Positions 7,984 to 15,352 of a DNA stretch of 64,000 nucleotides are shown here, in pieces. The stretch comes from Armatimonadota bacterium. Its GTDB lineage: Bacteria > Armatimonadota > Fimbriimonadia > Fimbriimonadales > Fimbriimonadaceae. The stretch is from assembly GCA_016125185.1 (NCBI GenBank), contig WGMG01000006.1, forward strand, positions 434,001 to 498,000. The letters run 5' to 3'. How positions within the stretch are numbered: position 1 is the first letter of the stretch; the number at the start of each line of letters is the position of its first letter. Under the pieces are notes generated by a model. The model worked only from the letters and a program-made list of their open reading frames with translations. It made no database searches and was not told where the DNA came from. Both the position numbers and the translations under genes were made by a program.

Positions 7984-8403
7984 TTACTTGACTTTGGTAA
8001 ACGTTACAGAGCCTTGGGGAGTTGTGAGTGTGAAGGAGTCGTCTTTGAGTTCGATATCGCTCGTCTTTGGTTCGTTCAGGGACTTGGAAATCTGATCTTT
8101 GAACCCAGCAAGACCGGCTTTGGCAATTGCGGGCAGCTTTGAGTCGTCGATCGTCACGTTTCGACCAGTCATCGTCAACTTCTTGCCGTCAAATGTATAG
8201 TCACCGGAAGCAACGATATGAAGAGTAATGGTGCCTTGACTCAAATCGAGTTGGCTTTCGTAGGTTTTGGCTTTGAACTCGGTGACGGCCGACATACCGG
8301 GCGGCACGGCAGCGCCGCTCATAGTCCACTTTCCAACGAGGCTCGGCCCGCCGCACCCGGCAAGACAGACGAGGGCTAACGGCAAAGCACGATAGATTCG
8401 CAT
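7984..8403 (-). CDS. Small lipoprotein, tandem paralogue A
   Basis: 139 aa. Signal peptide with lipobox L-A-G-C at residues 14-17 followed by GGPSLVGKW; beta-rich remainder (GDYTFDGKKLTMTG, then SFTLTTPQGSVTFTKVK at the C-terminus). It resembles lipocalin-like small lipoproteins in which a G-x-W motif follows the acylated Cys. The neighbour at 8444-8848 is a clear paralogue with the same ends (GCGGPTLVGKW and TFTRVK). The two also share 21 bp across the start codon including a TATAAC box (8409-8414) only 5 bp from ATG, so the duplication included the promoter. Function not known. Confidence 0.75.
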   Translation of the reverse strand: MRIYRALPLALVCLAGCGGPSLVGKWTMSGAAVPPGMSAVTEFKAKTYESQLDLSQGTITLHIVASGDYTFDGKKLTMTGRNVTIDDSKLPAIAKAGLAGFKDQISKSLNEPKTSDIELKDDSFTLTTPQGSVTFTKVK

Positions 8404-8417
8404 GCTTCGTTATACAC
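8397..8417 (-). promoter_or_regulatory. Duplicated leaderless-type promoter, copy A
   Basis: A TATAAC box (8409-8414, minus strand) ends 5 bp before the ATG at 8403, so the expected transcription start falls at or beside the start codon. The 21-bp stretch is identical to 8842-8862 upstream of the paralogue. Confidence 0.55.
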
Positions 8418-8443
8418 CAGAAGGATGGCGTCGGTTGCGGAAA

Positions 8444-8848
8444 CTACTTAACCCTTGTGAACGTGCCCGACGATGATTTTGATAACATGGCGTCAGAGGA
8501 CGTAGTCGACAAGGTGAGTTTGTCGCCTTCGATTTTGGCGGGGATATCGACGGGCTTTCCTTTCTGCTGATCGAACATTGAGGCGAGCTTTTGAAGCTGA
8601 TCCGGCAATTTAATGGTGTCGGGAGTCCAGTGGATATTCTTCCCGTCGTACGTGTAGGGCCCGGACATTTCCATATGGAAGCTTTGCCCCATCATGTTGC
8701 TGTCCGTGCTCATGGCTAACTGGTTGGAAGTGAAGTCTAAGTTAACAGTTGCTCCATTCTGGGATTCGGTCCACTTACCGACTAGAGTTGGTCCGCCGCA
8801 ACCAGCAAGGCAAACGACGGCTAATGTTAAGACCGCATAATTTCGCAT
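8444..8848 (-). CDS. Small lipoprotein, tandem paralogue B
   Basis: 134 aa. Lipobox L-A-G-C at residues 14-17, then GGPTLVGKWTES; predicted outer- or inner-membrane anchored beta-barrel-like small protein. The core GPYTYDGKNIHWTPD matches GDYTFDGKKLTMTG of the paralogue immediately downstream, but the middle regions have diverged. Its own promoter copy (TATAAC at 8854-8859, 5 bp before ATG) suggests it can be expressed independently of the downstream copy. Function not known. Confidence 0.75.
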   Translation of the reverse strand: MRNYAVLTLAVVCLAGCGGPTLVGKWTESQNGATVNLDFTSNQLAMSTDSNMMGQSFHMEMSGPYTYDGKNIHWTPDTIKLPDQLQKLASMFDQQKGKPVDIPAKIEGDKLTLSTTSSDAMLSKSSSGTFTRVK

Positions 8849-8862
8849 GCTTCGTTATACAC
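8842..8862 (-). promoter_or_regulatory. Duplicated leaderless-type promoter, copy B
   Basis: Identical over 21 bp to 8397-8417, with the TATAAC box at 8854-8859 and 5 bp to ATG (8848). Identity through a non-coding stretch while the coding regions have diverged argues for recent copying or for selection on the promoter. Confidence 0.55.
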
Positions 8863-8885
8863 GCTTTTGCAGTACTTAGGTTGCA

Positions 8886-9839
8886 CTATTTCACTCGAAA
8901 GCTGGCCCAGTAGCCGGCTTCATGATCATTTACATGCGCCCACCCGGTGACATAGACGGTGTTGCCGACGCGAGCGAGGCCATCGATGCTTTCAAACCGC
9001 CAGCCCTTGGTGCTTGCGCCGGAGGTTTTGAGGATCATCTCTAGATAGTTGCCGGTGCCATCGGCCTTCCACACGACGGCTTCGGGCCCAGCATAGCCGC
9101 CGATGAACGACCCATCACGAGCGACCGTCTTGGCGACGGCATTGGCTTGGCCGAGAAGGTCGAGCTTGACGAATTTGCCATTTTTCCAGAAAGCGGCAGG
9201 GGAGTTTTCGTCGCTGATGGCGCCACCCACGATGACTGATCCGTCCTTGTTGACGCCGTATGCGCTGGAGTCGGTGTAAATGTCGGGCAGGGGAAGCTCT
9301 TGGGAGACTTGATTGCGGAATTCGTAAGCGCGGACGGTCGTGTGGTCGGCGCGGATGCCAGCCACCACTTTGCCGTCGCCGGAGATGCAGGTCGGGGTGA
9401 ACGAATCGAAATTGATGACGCCGGACTTGGTCCACAGGTAGCCGCGAACGTCGGGGTTACCCTGAACCTGGCAGGCGACCGCAGTGCCTTTTTCGTTGAC
9501 GGCGCGGGCAAAAGAAGATGCGTTGCCAATCATCTGCAGACCCTTGTGGCGGGTCCAAACGTAAGCTCCACCAGCTTGGCCGACGATCACTTGTCCGTCT
9601 GCAGATACAGCCTGCGCGTACTGGGCTAAAACCTTGGGGTTTGACGACGGTCGGAAGCGGGCAACTTCTCCGCCACGCCAGGTGAACGGCTGGCCAGGGG
9701 CGAACTGCCCGACGACGGTTTTTCCATCGGCGGAAATTGCAAGGGGATGGGGAGCGGGGAGTCCGCTGATTTTTGGTAGTTGGACGAGATGGGCGTTAGA
9801 AAATCCGGTTGAGAGGGCGCAGATGTGGGCTAAAACCAA
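8886..9839 (-). CDS. Secreted HAF-repeat protein
   Basis: About 317 aa from a TTG start at 9839 that has AAGGAG seven bases upstream (9847-9852); the ATG at 9869 lacks such a site and would place charged residues before the signal peptide. After a signal sequence (VLAHICALSTGFSNA) come repeats of the type A-I-S-A-D-G-K-T-V-V-G-Q, AVSADGQVIVGQ, CISGDGKVVAGI, GVNKDGSVIVGG, the pattern of HAF repeats in extracellular proteins of unknown role. It ends FRVK without a PEP-CTERM tail, unlike the HAF proteins at 48865 and 57077 in this window. Divergent from rsmG with a 78-bp spacer. Confidence 0.75.
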   Translation of the reverse strand: MVLAHICALSTGFSNAHLVQLPKISGLPAPHPLAISADGKTVVGQFAPGQPFTWRGGEVARFRPSSNPKVLAQYAQAVSADGQVIVGQAGGAYVWTRHKGLQMIGNASSFARAVNEKGTAVACQVQGNPDVRGYLWTKSGVINFDSFTPTCISGDGKVVAGIRADHTTVRAYEFRNQVSQELPLPDIYTDSSAYGVNKDGSVIVGGAISDENSPAAFWKNGKFVKLDLLGQANAVAKTVARDGSFIGGYAGPEAVVWKADGTGNYLEMILKTSGASTKGWRFESIDGLARVGNTVYVTGWAHVNDHEAGYWASFRVK

Positions 9840-9917
9840 TTCGAAACTCCTTATCAATACTGTCTGCAAGTTTTGTGCCTGCCTACGGGCACGGGTCCGG
9901 GATACACTCTTCCTTGA

Positions 9918-10595
9918 GTGGATCGCAACGCTTTCGTCGCCGCCTGTACGGGGCTTGGTATAAGCCTATCACATTCTCAGATCGAGAGATTTGTCGCGTT
10001 TGAGGATGCGCTGTATCAGGCAAACGAGGTGATGAACCTCACGCGGGTGCCGCGCGAGGAGTGCGTTACGCGGCATTTTCTAGACTCGCTCCTGCTCGGA
10101 ACCGTCATTACCCAACTCAACCCAGAGGCAAGGGTTTTGGACATCGGCTGCGGTCCGGGGTTTCCTTCTTGGTGCCTTGCGTGCGCTTACCCTTCGATGG
10201 ATGTTACGGCGTTGGATTCAAACGGAAAGATGCTGGGATTTCTTCGTTCGCAACCCCTGCCGAACCTGACGGTGATCCAGCAACGCGTCGAGGAATGGGA
10301 TGTGGAGGAAGAGTATGAGATTGTGACGGGTCGGGCGGTGGCTCCGCTGACCATTCAACTGGAGATCTCGGCAAAGCCGACCGAATTCGGCGGGCACGTG
10401 ATCCTTATGCGAACGCCGCAGGACGATTTTGCCAGTAGTGCGGCGGGCAAGCTGGGGCTCAAGCTGGTCGATAGCCAAGAGATTTTGCTTCCGGGAACCG
10501 ATATTCTCCGAGTTTTTCCCATCTATCGCAAAGATAAGGAAACGCCCAAGACATACCCGAGGCCTTGGGCGATGATCAAAAAGAGGCCGCTTTGA
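9918..10595 (+). CDS. rsmG: 16S rRNA (guanine(527)-N7)-methyltransferase RsmG
   Basis: 225 aa from a GTG start. RsmG/GidB methylates G527 of 16S rRNA using S-adenosylmethionine. Visible features: the helical N-terminus with NEVMNLT, RHFLDSL, the SAM-binding motif VLDIGCGPGFPSWCLA, the acidic loop ALDSNGK, and ...VTGRAVAPL. The length is near the family norm of about 210-240. A TACACT box at 9903-9908 lies 9 bp before the start. It overlaps the kinase gene downstream, so the two are translationally coupled. It is not next to parAB or mnmG, its usual partners. Confidence 0.92.
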   Translation: MDRNAFVAACTGLGISLSHSQIERFVAFEDALYQANEVMNLTRVPREECVTRHFLDSLLLGTVITQLNPEARVLDIGCGPGFPSWCLACAYPSMDVTALDSNGKMLGFLRSQPLPNLTVIQQRVEEWDVEEEYEIVTGRAVAPLTIQLEISAKPTEFGGHVILMRTPQDDFASSAAGKLGLKLVDSQEILLPGTDILRVFPIYRKDKETPKTYPRPWAMIKKRPL

Positions 10596-11356
10596 CGCTT
10601 GACCCGGTGGCGGCGCGGCTGGTCCAGGCTTGGGGATTTGAGCCGACCGAAGAACTTCCGGGTGGGCATTGTTCTCACGTTTACGCGACCTCGGAAAAGG
10701 TTCTGAAGGTGCCCTACCAGGGCGAGGAGATGACCTCGGGCTACTGGGCGATGGTCGGGTTGCATGGGGAGTTTGCGCCGAGGATTTTTGAGTCCGACCC
10801 GGCGACAGGCTCGATGCTGATGGAACGCGCCATTCCGGGTACGAAACTGCATGAATCTGGTATCGATCCGTCGGAGCAGACGGAGATCTGGCGTCATGTG
10901 GCATTGAGCTTTCGTGGTTTGAGGTCGGAGAAGCTGATGACGATGGCGGAGTATACGGGCGCGAAAGACCCGCTGGTGGTTCACTTGCTGGAAACCACCG
11001 AAAGGGAAGTGTCCTTGCACGGCGACCTGCATCACGAGAACATCCTTCGGCATGGCGATAGGTGGATGGTGATCGACGCGAAGGGGCTGGTGGGCGATCC
11101 CGCCATTGAGGCGGCGGCGTTTGTGTGCAATCCGATTGCTGATTTAGCAGAGCGGACAGCCGAACAGTTTTTGGAGCGTGTGTATGAGACGGCAAAGGCG
11201 CTCGACGTCGATCCTTTCCGGGTTTGGGGTTGGAGCCTGGCGCGGATGTGCGAAGACACGCCGGAGCGGGGCGAGCCGTGGTGGTTTGCGCTACAAGGCC
11301 TGAATCAATGCGCTTCTGCCTTCGATGCCGAACAGTGGGTTCGTCCGCTGGCGTAA
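10592..11356 (+). CDS. APH-like small-molecule kinase (streptomycin/hydroxyurea kinase family)
   Basis: About 254 aa from TTG at 10592, which overlaps the rsmG stop in a TTGA arrangement; a TTG at 10565 is possible but has no better ribosome site. The kinase fold is recognised by the Gly-rich ELPGGHCSHVY loop, the Brenner motif HGDLHHENIL, and WMVIDAKGLVGDPAIEAAAFV, where D-A-K-G replaces DxD/DFG. That segment is typical of the APH(6)/hydroxyurea phosphotransferase family. The family inactivates streptomycin by phosphorylation, but chromosomal copies beside housekeeping genes usually have unknown substrates. Whether it affects streptomycin, which acts near the RsmG target G527, is only an attractive inference from the coupling. 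Confidence 0.8.
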   Translation: MTLDPVAARLVQAWGFEPTEELPGGHCSHVYATSEKVLKVPYQGEEMTSGYWAMVGLHGEFAPRIFESDPATGSMLMERAIPGTKLHESGIDPSEQTEIWRHVALSFRGLRSEKLMTMAEYTGAKDPLVVHLLETTEREVSLHGDLHHENILRHGDRWMVIDAKGLVGDPAIEAAAFVCNPIADLAERTAEQFLERVYETAKALDVDPFRVWGWSLARMCEDTPERGEPWWFALQGLNQCASAFDAEQWVRPLA

Positions 11357-11371
11357 TATGGGAATGTTGCG

Positions 11372-12847
11372 ATGCTAGATTCGAGCAACCGTATTTTTGG
11401 AGTTGAGACCGAGTTTGGATGCTTGGTCATGGACGAGGACCTGGGGCGGCCAGAAGATGTGGTCGAAGAGATCAAGGACCACCTGTTCTTCGATCGGAAG
11501 ATCGGGGCGATCGACTACCACGCCAGGGACGACGTCTTTGAGCCGGCGCAGAGCGGCGGCTTTTTGTGCAACGGGGCTCGGCTTTATGTCGATGCGGTTG
11601 GTTCGCACCTGGAGTATGCCACGGCCGAATGCCGGTCACTGAAGGACTTGGTGGCCAATGACCGGGCGGGTCAGCGGCTGATTGTGCAGGCACTGAAGGA
11701 CCTGAAGATTCAGGACGCGGTGGCAATTTACAACAATTCGATCGACCACTTTGGCGGGCACACGTTTGGGTGCCACGAGAACTATCTGGTGCAGGCTTCG
11801 GACGAGCTGATGAATGGGAACGTCCATTTCTTGGTTCCGTTCTTGGTGACGCGGCAGATTTTTGCGGGCGTCGGTCGCGTTGGCGGACACATTTTGTATG
11901 CGGGCGAAGCGCCGAGCAGTCAGCAGATGCACGAGAATCCGGTCGATTACATCTGGGTTTCGCACGTGTACGGCGTGATGGCGGACCCAACGGTGAAGTT
12001 CCAGCTTAGCCAGCGGGCCGACCACATTTTGAAGACGGTGGCGTCGCGGGTGCGATTCAACCGGGCGTTGATCAACCCGAAGTGGGAGACAATGTACTCG
12101 CAGAATGGCATGACGCGCCTGCACCTGCTGTTTGGCGAGGCTAACCAGAACGAGTATGCCTACGCGCTGAAGGTGGGAACGACGATGCTGTCCATCCGGG
12201 TTTGTGAGGCTGGGCTGATCGACTCGACGTACTTACTGGCGAACCCGCTAGCGGCGATCCGCGATATTTCGCGGGATGAGACGTACCGGTGGGAGGTTGA
12301 GATGATCGACGGAACGCGGACGAATGCGATCGAGATTCAGCGTCGGTACCTGGAGGCGGCGGAGTGCTTGGCAGGCGAGAGCGAGCAGACGGACTGGATT
12401 TTGACCGAGTGGAAGGCGACCCTGGACCAGTTGGAGAAGGACCCGCTGGTGATGGATGACCGGTTGGATTGGGTGGCGAAGAAGAAGATTTGCGAGCAGT
12501 ACATCGCCGAGGAGCAAACTGATTGGAGCGATGAGGCTCTGCACTCGGTGGACTTGGAGTACCACAACATCGATCCGGCGCAGTCGCTGTTCTACGGGTT
12601 GACGCCGAGGCGGATGGTGAAGGACGTTGAGCTGATGGTTGCGCAGACTGATCCGCCGGCGGACACGCGGGCGAAGGGTCGCGGCAAGCTGGTGGAGATG
12701 ATCACGAAGCGGAAGGGCTCGCCGATTTATGCGTTCGACTGGAATTTTGCTCAGATCGATCGTCAGAAGTTCGTTGATCTGAGCGACCCGTTTGATACGT
12801 ACGAGAATCCGTACGATCAGTGGGGAAATTTGGTGTTTGATTCTTAG
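11372..12847 (+). CDS. PafA/Dop-family enzyme (Pup ligase-like)
   Basis: 491 aa. The family is glutamine-synthetase-like and either ligates Pup to lysines (PafA) or deamidates/removes it (Dop). Motifs: N-terminal RIFGVETEFG with the Mg-binding glutamates, NGARLYVD followed by GSHLEYATAEC, GCHENYLV, FLVTRQIFAG, LSQRADHI, RLHLLFGEANQNEYA, and DTRAKGRGKL near the C-terminus. GSHLEYATAEC and RIFGVETEFG match PafA better; the spacing between ETEFG and NGARLY (about 58 residues) is longer than in PafA and shorter than in Dop. No pup, mpa, prcBA or second family member occurs in this window, so it stands outside the usual cluster. Separated from the kinase gene by 15 bp. Confidence 0.8.
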   Translation: MLDSSNRIFGVETEFGCLVMDEDLGRPEDVVEEIKDHLFFDRKIGAIDYHARDDVFEPAQSGGFLCNGARLYVDAVGSHLEYATAECRSLKDLVANDRAGQRLIVQALKDLKIQDAVAIYNNSIDHFGGHTFGCHENYLVQASDELMNGNVHFLVPFLVTRQIFAGVGRVGGHILYAGEAPSSQQMHENPVDYIWVSHVYGVMADPTVKFQLSQRADHILKTVASRVRFNRALINPKWETMYSQNGMTRLHLLFGEANQNEYAYALKVGTTMLSIRVCEAGLIDSTYLLANPLAAIRDISRDETYRWEVEMIDGTRTNAIEIQRRYLEAAECLAGESEQTDWILTEWKATLDQLEKDPLVMDDRLDWVAKKKICEQYIAEEQTDWSDEALHSVDLEYHNIDPAQSLFYGLTPRRMVKDVELMVAQTDPPADTRAKGRGKLVEMITKRKGSPIYAFDWNFAQIDRQKFVDLSDPFDTYENPYDQWGNLVFDS

Positions 12848-12870
12848 GCTGTTTTTGGCGTCCTGGTTTC

Positions 12871-12971
12871 GCCTCATCCGGTTCGCTTCGTGCCTCGCTC
12901 ACCGGCTTCTCCATCCGGAGAAGCATCTTTGCTGGCATCATTCCTGGCGGACCCTATCCGGAAAAGCATCT
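12871..12971 (+). repeat. Palindromic repeat unit, copy 1
   Basis: Begins GCCTCATCCGGTTCGCTTCG, then a palindromic core GGCTTCTCC-AT-CCGGAGAAGC, then a second half with GGCGGACCC-TATCCGGAAAAGC. It aligns along its whole length with copy 2 (13041-13140) and in the first half with copies 3 and 4. Non-coding, directly after the PafA/Dop-like gene. Confidence 0.8.
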
Positions 12972-13040
12972 TTTGTTAGTCGATTCTTGAGCGTTTCTAG
13001 TTAGCGCGACCATTCTGTTTGAGTTCGCTGGTTCGTATTC

Positions 13041-13140
13041 GCCTCATCCGGTTCGCTTCGTTCCTCGCTTACCGGCTTCTCCACCGGAATAGTGCCTTTG
13101 TGGCACCATTCCTGGCGGACCCTATTCGGAGAAGCATCTT
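13041..13140 (+). repeat. Palindromic repeat unit, copy 2
   Basis: Same 5' block CCTCATCCGGTTCGCTTCG and the same 3' block CATTCCTGGCGGACCCTAT as copy 1; the central palindrome has diverged (CACCGGAATAG). Period between copies 1 and 2 is 170 bp, with unrelated DNA between them. Confidence 0.8.
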
Positions 13141-13209
13141 GGCTTTGTCCTGTCTTGAGTTCCTTGAAATCCACGCTAACTTTGTTTTGAGCTTAGAGAC
13201 TTTTTCTAC

Positions 13210-13265
13210 TTATCCGGTTCACTTCGTTCTTTGCTCACCGGCTTCTCTATGCGGAGAAGTATCTT
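13210..13265 (+). repeat. Palindromic repeat unit, copy 3, overlapping the DUF559 gene end
   Basis: Short form: TTATCCGGTTCACTTCG, CTCACCGGCTTCTC, GCGGAGAAGTATCTT. It lies inside the 3' end of the minus-strand DUF559 gene and supplies that gene's stop codon and about its last 14 codons (D-T-S-P-H-R-E-A-G-E-Q-R-T-K). Confidence 0.8.
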
Positions 13266-13617
13266 GTTGGGTTGTTGCCCTTAAGTTGGTAAGGAACTCC
13301 TGTATGGCTTCAGCGACGAAGCTAGGATTCGCGAGAACAGACTTGGCAGAGACTCGAAAAACGGTCACTCCTTTGGCTGCAAGTGCGAGGTCCCTTTCGT
13401 CGTCTGACTTCCTCTTGAGCTCATGAACTTCTCCATCAATTTCAATTGCGACGCGAGGAGCTGCGCAGTAAAAGTCTAAGATGAACTGATCGAATTGATA
13501 TTGTCGGCGGATATGGAAGCCGATTTGATCCTGCTTTAGTTTGTTCCAAAGAAGCACCTCGGGCAAAGTCATGTTGTTTCGGAGGTGACGGGCAAGATTC
13601 CGTTTGTCCGAGGGCAT
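13219..13617 (-). CDS. DUF559 (Vsr/PD-(D/E)XK-like) endonuclease
   Basis: 132 aa. DUF559 proteins share the fold of very-short-patch-repair nucleases. Visible: N-terminal ARHLRNNMTLPEVLLWNKLK, HIRRQYQFDQFILDFYC with the catalytic Asp at 49, AIEIDGEVHE with Glu59 and Asp61, and GVTVFRVS at the last strand. The domain is complete at about residue 112; the remaining ~20 residues are read partly from repeat copy 3. The gene is bracketed by repeat copies in opposite orientation (13210-13265 and 13791-13851). Genes of this family are frequently found inside REP-like repeats in unrelated bacteria, suggesting they travel with them. Confidence 0.88.
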   Translation of the reverse strand: MPSDKRNLARHLRNNMTLPEVLLWNKLKQDQIGFHIRRQYQFDQFILDFYCAAPRVAIEIDGEVHELKRKSDDERDLALAAKGVTVFRVSAKSVLANPSFVAEAIQEFLTNLRATTQQDTSPHREAGEQRTK

Positions 13618-13790
13618 GTAGTGATCTTACTTGGCTCGGTCGGCTATGACGCTTTGATGAGCTGAAGACAAGCCAACGAAATCCAAAGGGTTCTTGAACG
13701 AAGTTTTTGGAAGTATAAGGACGCGACGACCAGAAGCTTCCTCTTATCGGCATGCCGATAAAAACCTACAAATCAATGGATGCCAACGGC

Positions 13791-13851
13791 CAAGATGCTT
13801 CTCCGAATGGAGAAGCCGGTGAGCAAGGTACGAAGTGAACCGGATGAGGGG
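13791..13851 (-). repeat. Palindromic repeat unit, copy 4 (inverted)
   Basis: Reverse orientation relative to copies 1-3: CAAGATGCTTCTCC, GGAGAAGCCGGTGAGC, CGAAGTGAACCGGATGAGG. It lies 174 bp upstream of the DUF559 start, so the gene sits between a direct and an inverted copy, like terminal inverted repeats. The 173 bp between gene and repeat hold no ORF; the only structure seen is a short palindrome TATCGGCATGCCGATA at 13745-13760. Confidence 0.8.
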
Positions 13852-13945
13852 AATCTTTGCGATCGCAAAGACTCCATTGACGCCTATCCATGCCACCCAG
13901 TTTTCCGTCATTCAATGGGTTCGTAAGAAAGTATTGCGAAAGCGG

Positions 13946-15331
13946 CTAAGCCGCTCGCAGAAGATCGCCGTTGGCGTCCCGAAGCTGGCAGTGTTCGAGG
14001 GCGCGGAGGCATTCGGGGTCGAAGGCGGTTCCTTCGTCGCGCATCATGAGCGACACCGCTTCTTCCTTGGTCATCGGGTCTCGGTAGGGACGCTTGGCGG
14101 TGAGGGCGTCGAAGACGTCGGAGACGGTAAGAATTCGCATGTCGAGATCGAGTTGATCGGCCGTTCGTCCCTGCCAGTAGCCCTTGCCGTCGAGCCGCTC
14201 GTGGTGGGCCGAGGCAATCTCGGTGACCCGCTCCAGGCCGCGAATCTGGGAAAGGATCATGGTTGAGAAGTAGGGATGTTTTTTGACCTGGGCGAATTCG
14301 TCTTCGGTCAGGCGTCCGGGCTTTTCGAGGATGGAATTTGACACGCCCAGCTTGCCGATGTCGTGCAGAAGGGCGGCGTGCTCCAGCGACTTGAGTCGAT
14401 CCCGCTCGAATTGGAAATAGTTTGCGATGTCCATTGCATAGGCGGTCACGCGGGTCGAGTGCTCGCCAGTGAAGGTCGATTTTGCGTCGACGATTTGGGC
14501 AAAGCACCGACAGACGGTGTCCAACGATGTGTCGCGGGCAAGGTTTTCCGCATCGATCGGAAAGGGAACCGTTTGTCCGTTCATGTGGGCGAAGTGATCG
14601 ACCCAAAATGCTTCATCTTGAAGTGCCTCGAGGGCGCACCGCGATATTTCGGGCGAGAACCATCGGCCCCGCCTTTCGGTCACCATGACCATGGTGGCTT
14701 CGACGCCAAAGGTGGACAGGAAGACCTCCATGGTCTGCGAGATGCAGAGGATTTGGGCCAAGAGTGGAATTCGGTCGCGCTTCATGCCGGTCGGTGAGCC
14801 TTTGCCGTCCCAGTGTTCGTCAAGCGCTTGGATGGCGGCGGCGACCTCCAATTCGAATCCGAGTTCAAGTGCGATGGCGGCGCCACGGGTGCAACGTGCC
14901 TCGGTCACCTCGTTCATGATCTTGGTTGGCGGTCCGATGATGGAAGCGAACTTCTTGAGTTTTTCGGCCACCGAATCGCCCCATTCGATGTGGGACAGTG
15001 CGTACTTGATGGACTCGACCGAATTGCTCCAATCGACCAGCTTGACGGCCTGCTTCTTCAGCAGTTCGTCGCCGCCGAAGATTTTGTGGATGCGAACCGA
15101 GTTGTTGGAACAGCCGGAATCTTTGATGAGGCTGGCGAAGAAGACGTTGGTGATGGTCCGCTCGGGGAGGCCAAGGATGGTGGCGATCCGGCAGGCGATG
15201 CGCGACGTTCGGAAGGCGTGGCCCGCAGGCTGTCCTTCGACCATGTCGAGAGCCTTGCTGAGGGCGGCCAAGATTTCACCAGTCGACGCGAGCATTAGTT
15301 CAAATTGTCGGACGACCGGCTGACAAAGCAT
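13946..15331 (-). CDS. HD-GYP domain protein with degenerate N-terminal HD half
   Basis: 461 aa (an internal ATG at 15295 is an alternative start and better fits homologues that open near GEILAALSKALDM). The C-terminal half is an HD-GYP domain: EHSTRVTAYAMDIA, LLHDIGKLGV, HHERLDGKGYW, and SVSDVFDALTAKRPYR-like segment (TVSDVFDALTAKRPYR). The GYP signature reads GYW. HD-GYP proteins hydrolyse cyclic di-GMP through a two- or three-metal site, and the HD, HH and D residues are present. The N-terminal half resembles a second HD unit in which the HD pair has become K-D (SLIKDSGC), so it is probably a sensor or dimer part. No membrane segment; likely cytosolic. Divergent from pheT. Confidence 0.85.
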   Translation of the reverse strand: MLCQPVVRQFELMLASTGEILAALSKALDMVEGQPAGHAFRTSRIACRIATILGLPERTITNVFFASLIKDSGCSNNSVRIHKIFGGDELLKKQAVKLVDWSNSVESIKYALSHIEWGDSVAEKLKKFASIIGPPTKIMNEVTEARCTRGAAIALELGFELEVAAAIQALDEHWDGKGSPTGMKRDRIPLLAQILCISQTMEVFLSTFGVEATMVMVTERRGRWFSPEISRCALEALQDEAFWVDHFAHMNGQTVPFPIDAENLARDTSLDTVCRCFAQIVDAKSTFTGEHSTRVTAYAMDIANYFQFERDRLKSLEHAALLHDIGKLGVSNSILEKPGRLTEDEFAQVKKHPYFSTMILSQIRGLERVTEIASAHHERLDGKGYWQGRTADQLDLDMRILTVSDVFDALTAKRPYRDPMTKEEAVSLMMRDEGTAFDPECLRALEHCQLRDANGDLLRAA

Positions 15332-15352
15332 TCAAGTAAAATAGCCTTTCGA

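Noticed and set aside
10218-11195. Minus-strand frame opposite rsmG and the kinase
   Set aside because: Low-complexity Pro/Arg/Ser translation, antisense to two recognised genes.
12871-13851. CRISPR-like reading of the repeats
   Set aside because: Copies are palindromic, irregularly spaced, include an inverted one and have no equal-length spacers.
13855-13870. Palindrome CTTTGCGATCGCAAAG containing GCGATCGC (HIP1-like)
   Set aside because: Single occurrence noticed; no evidence of a repeated HIP1 system.
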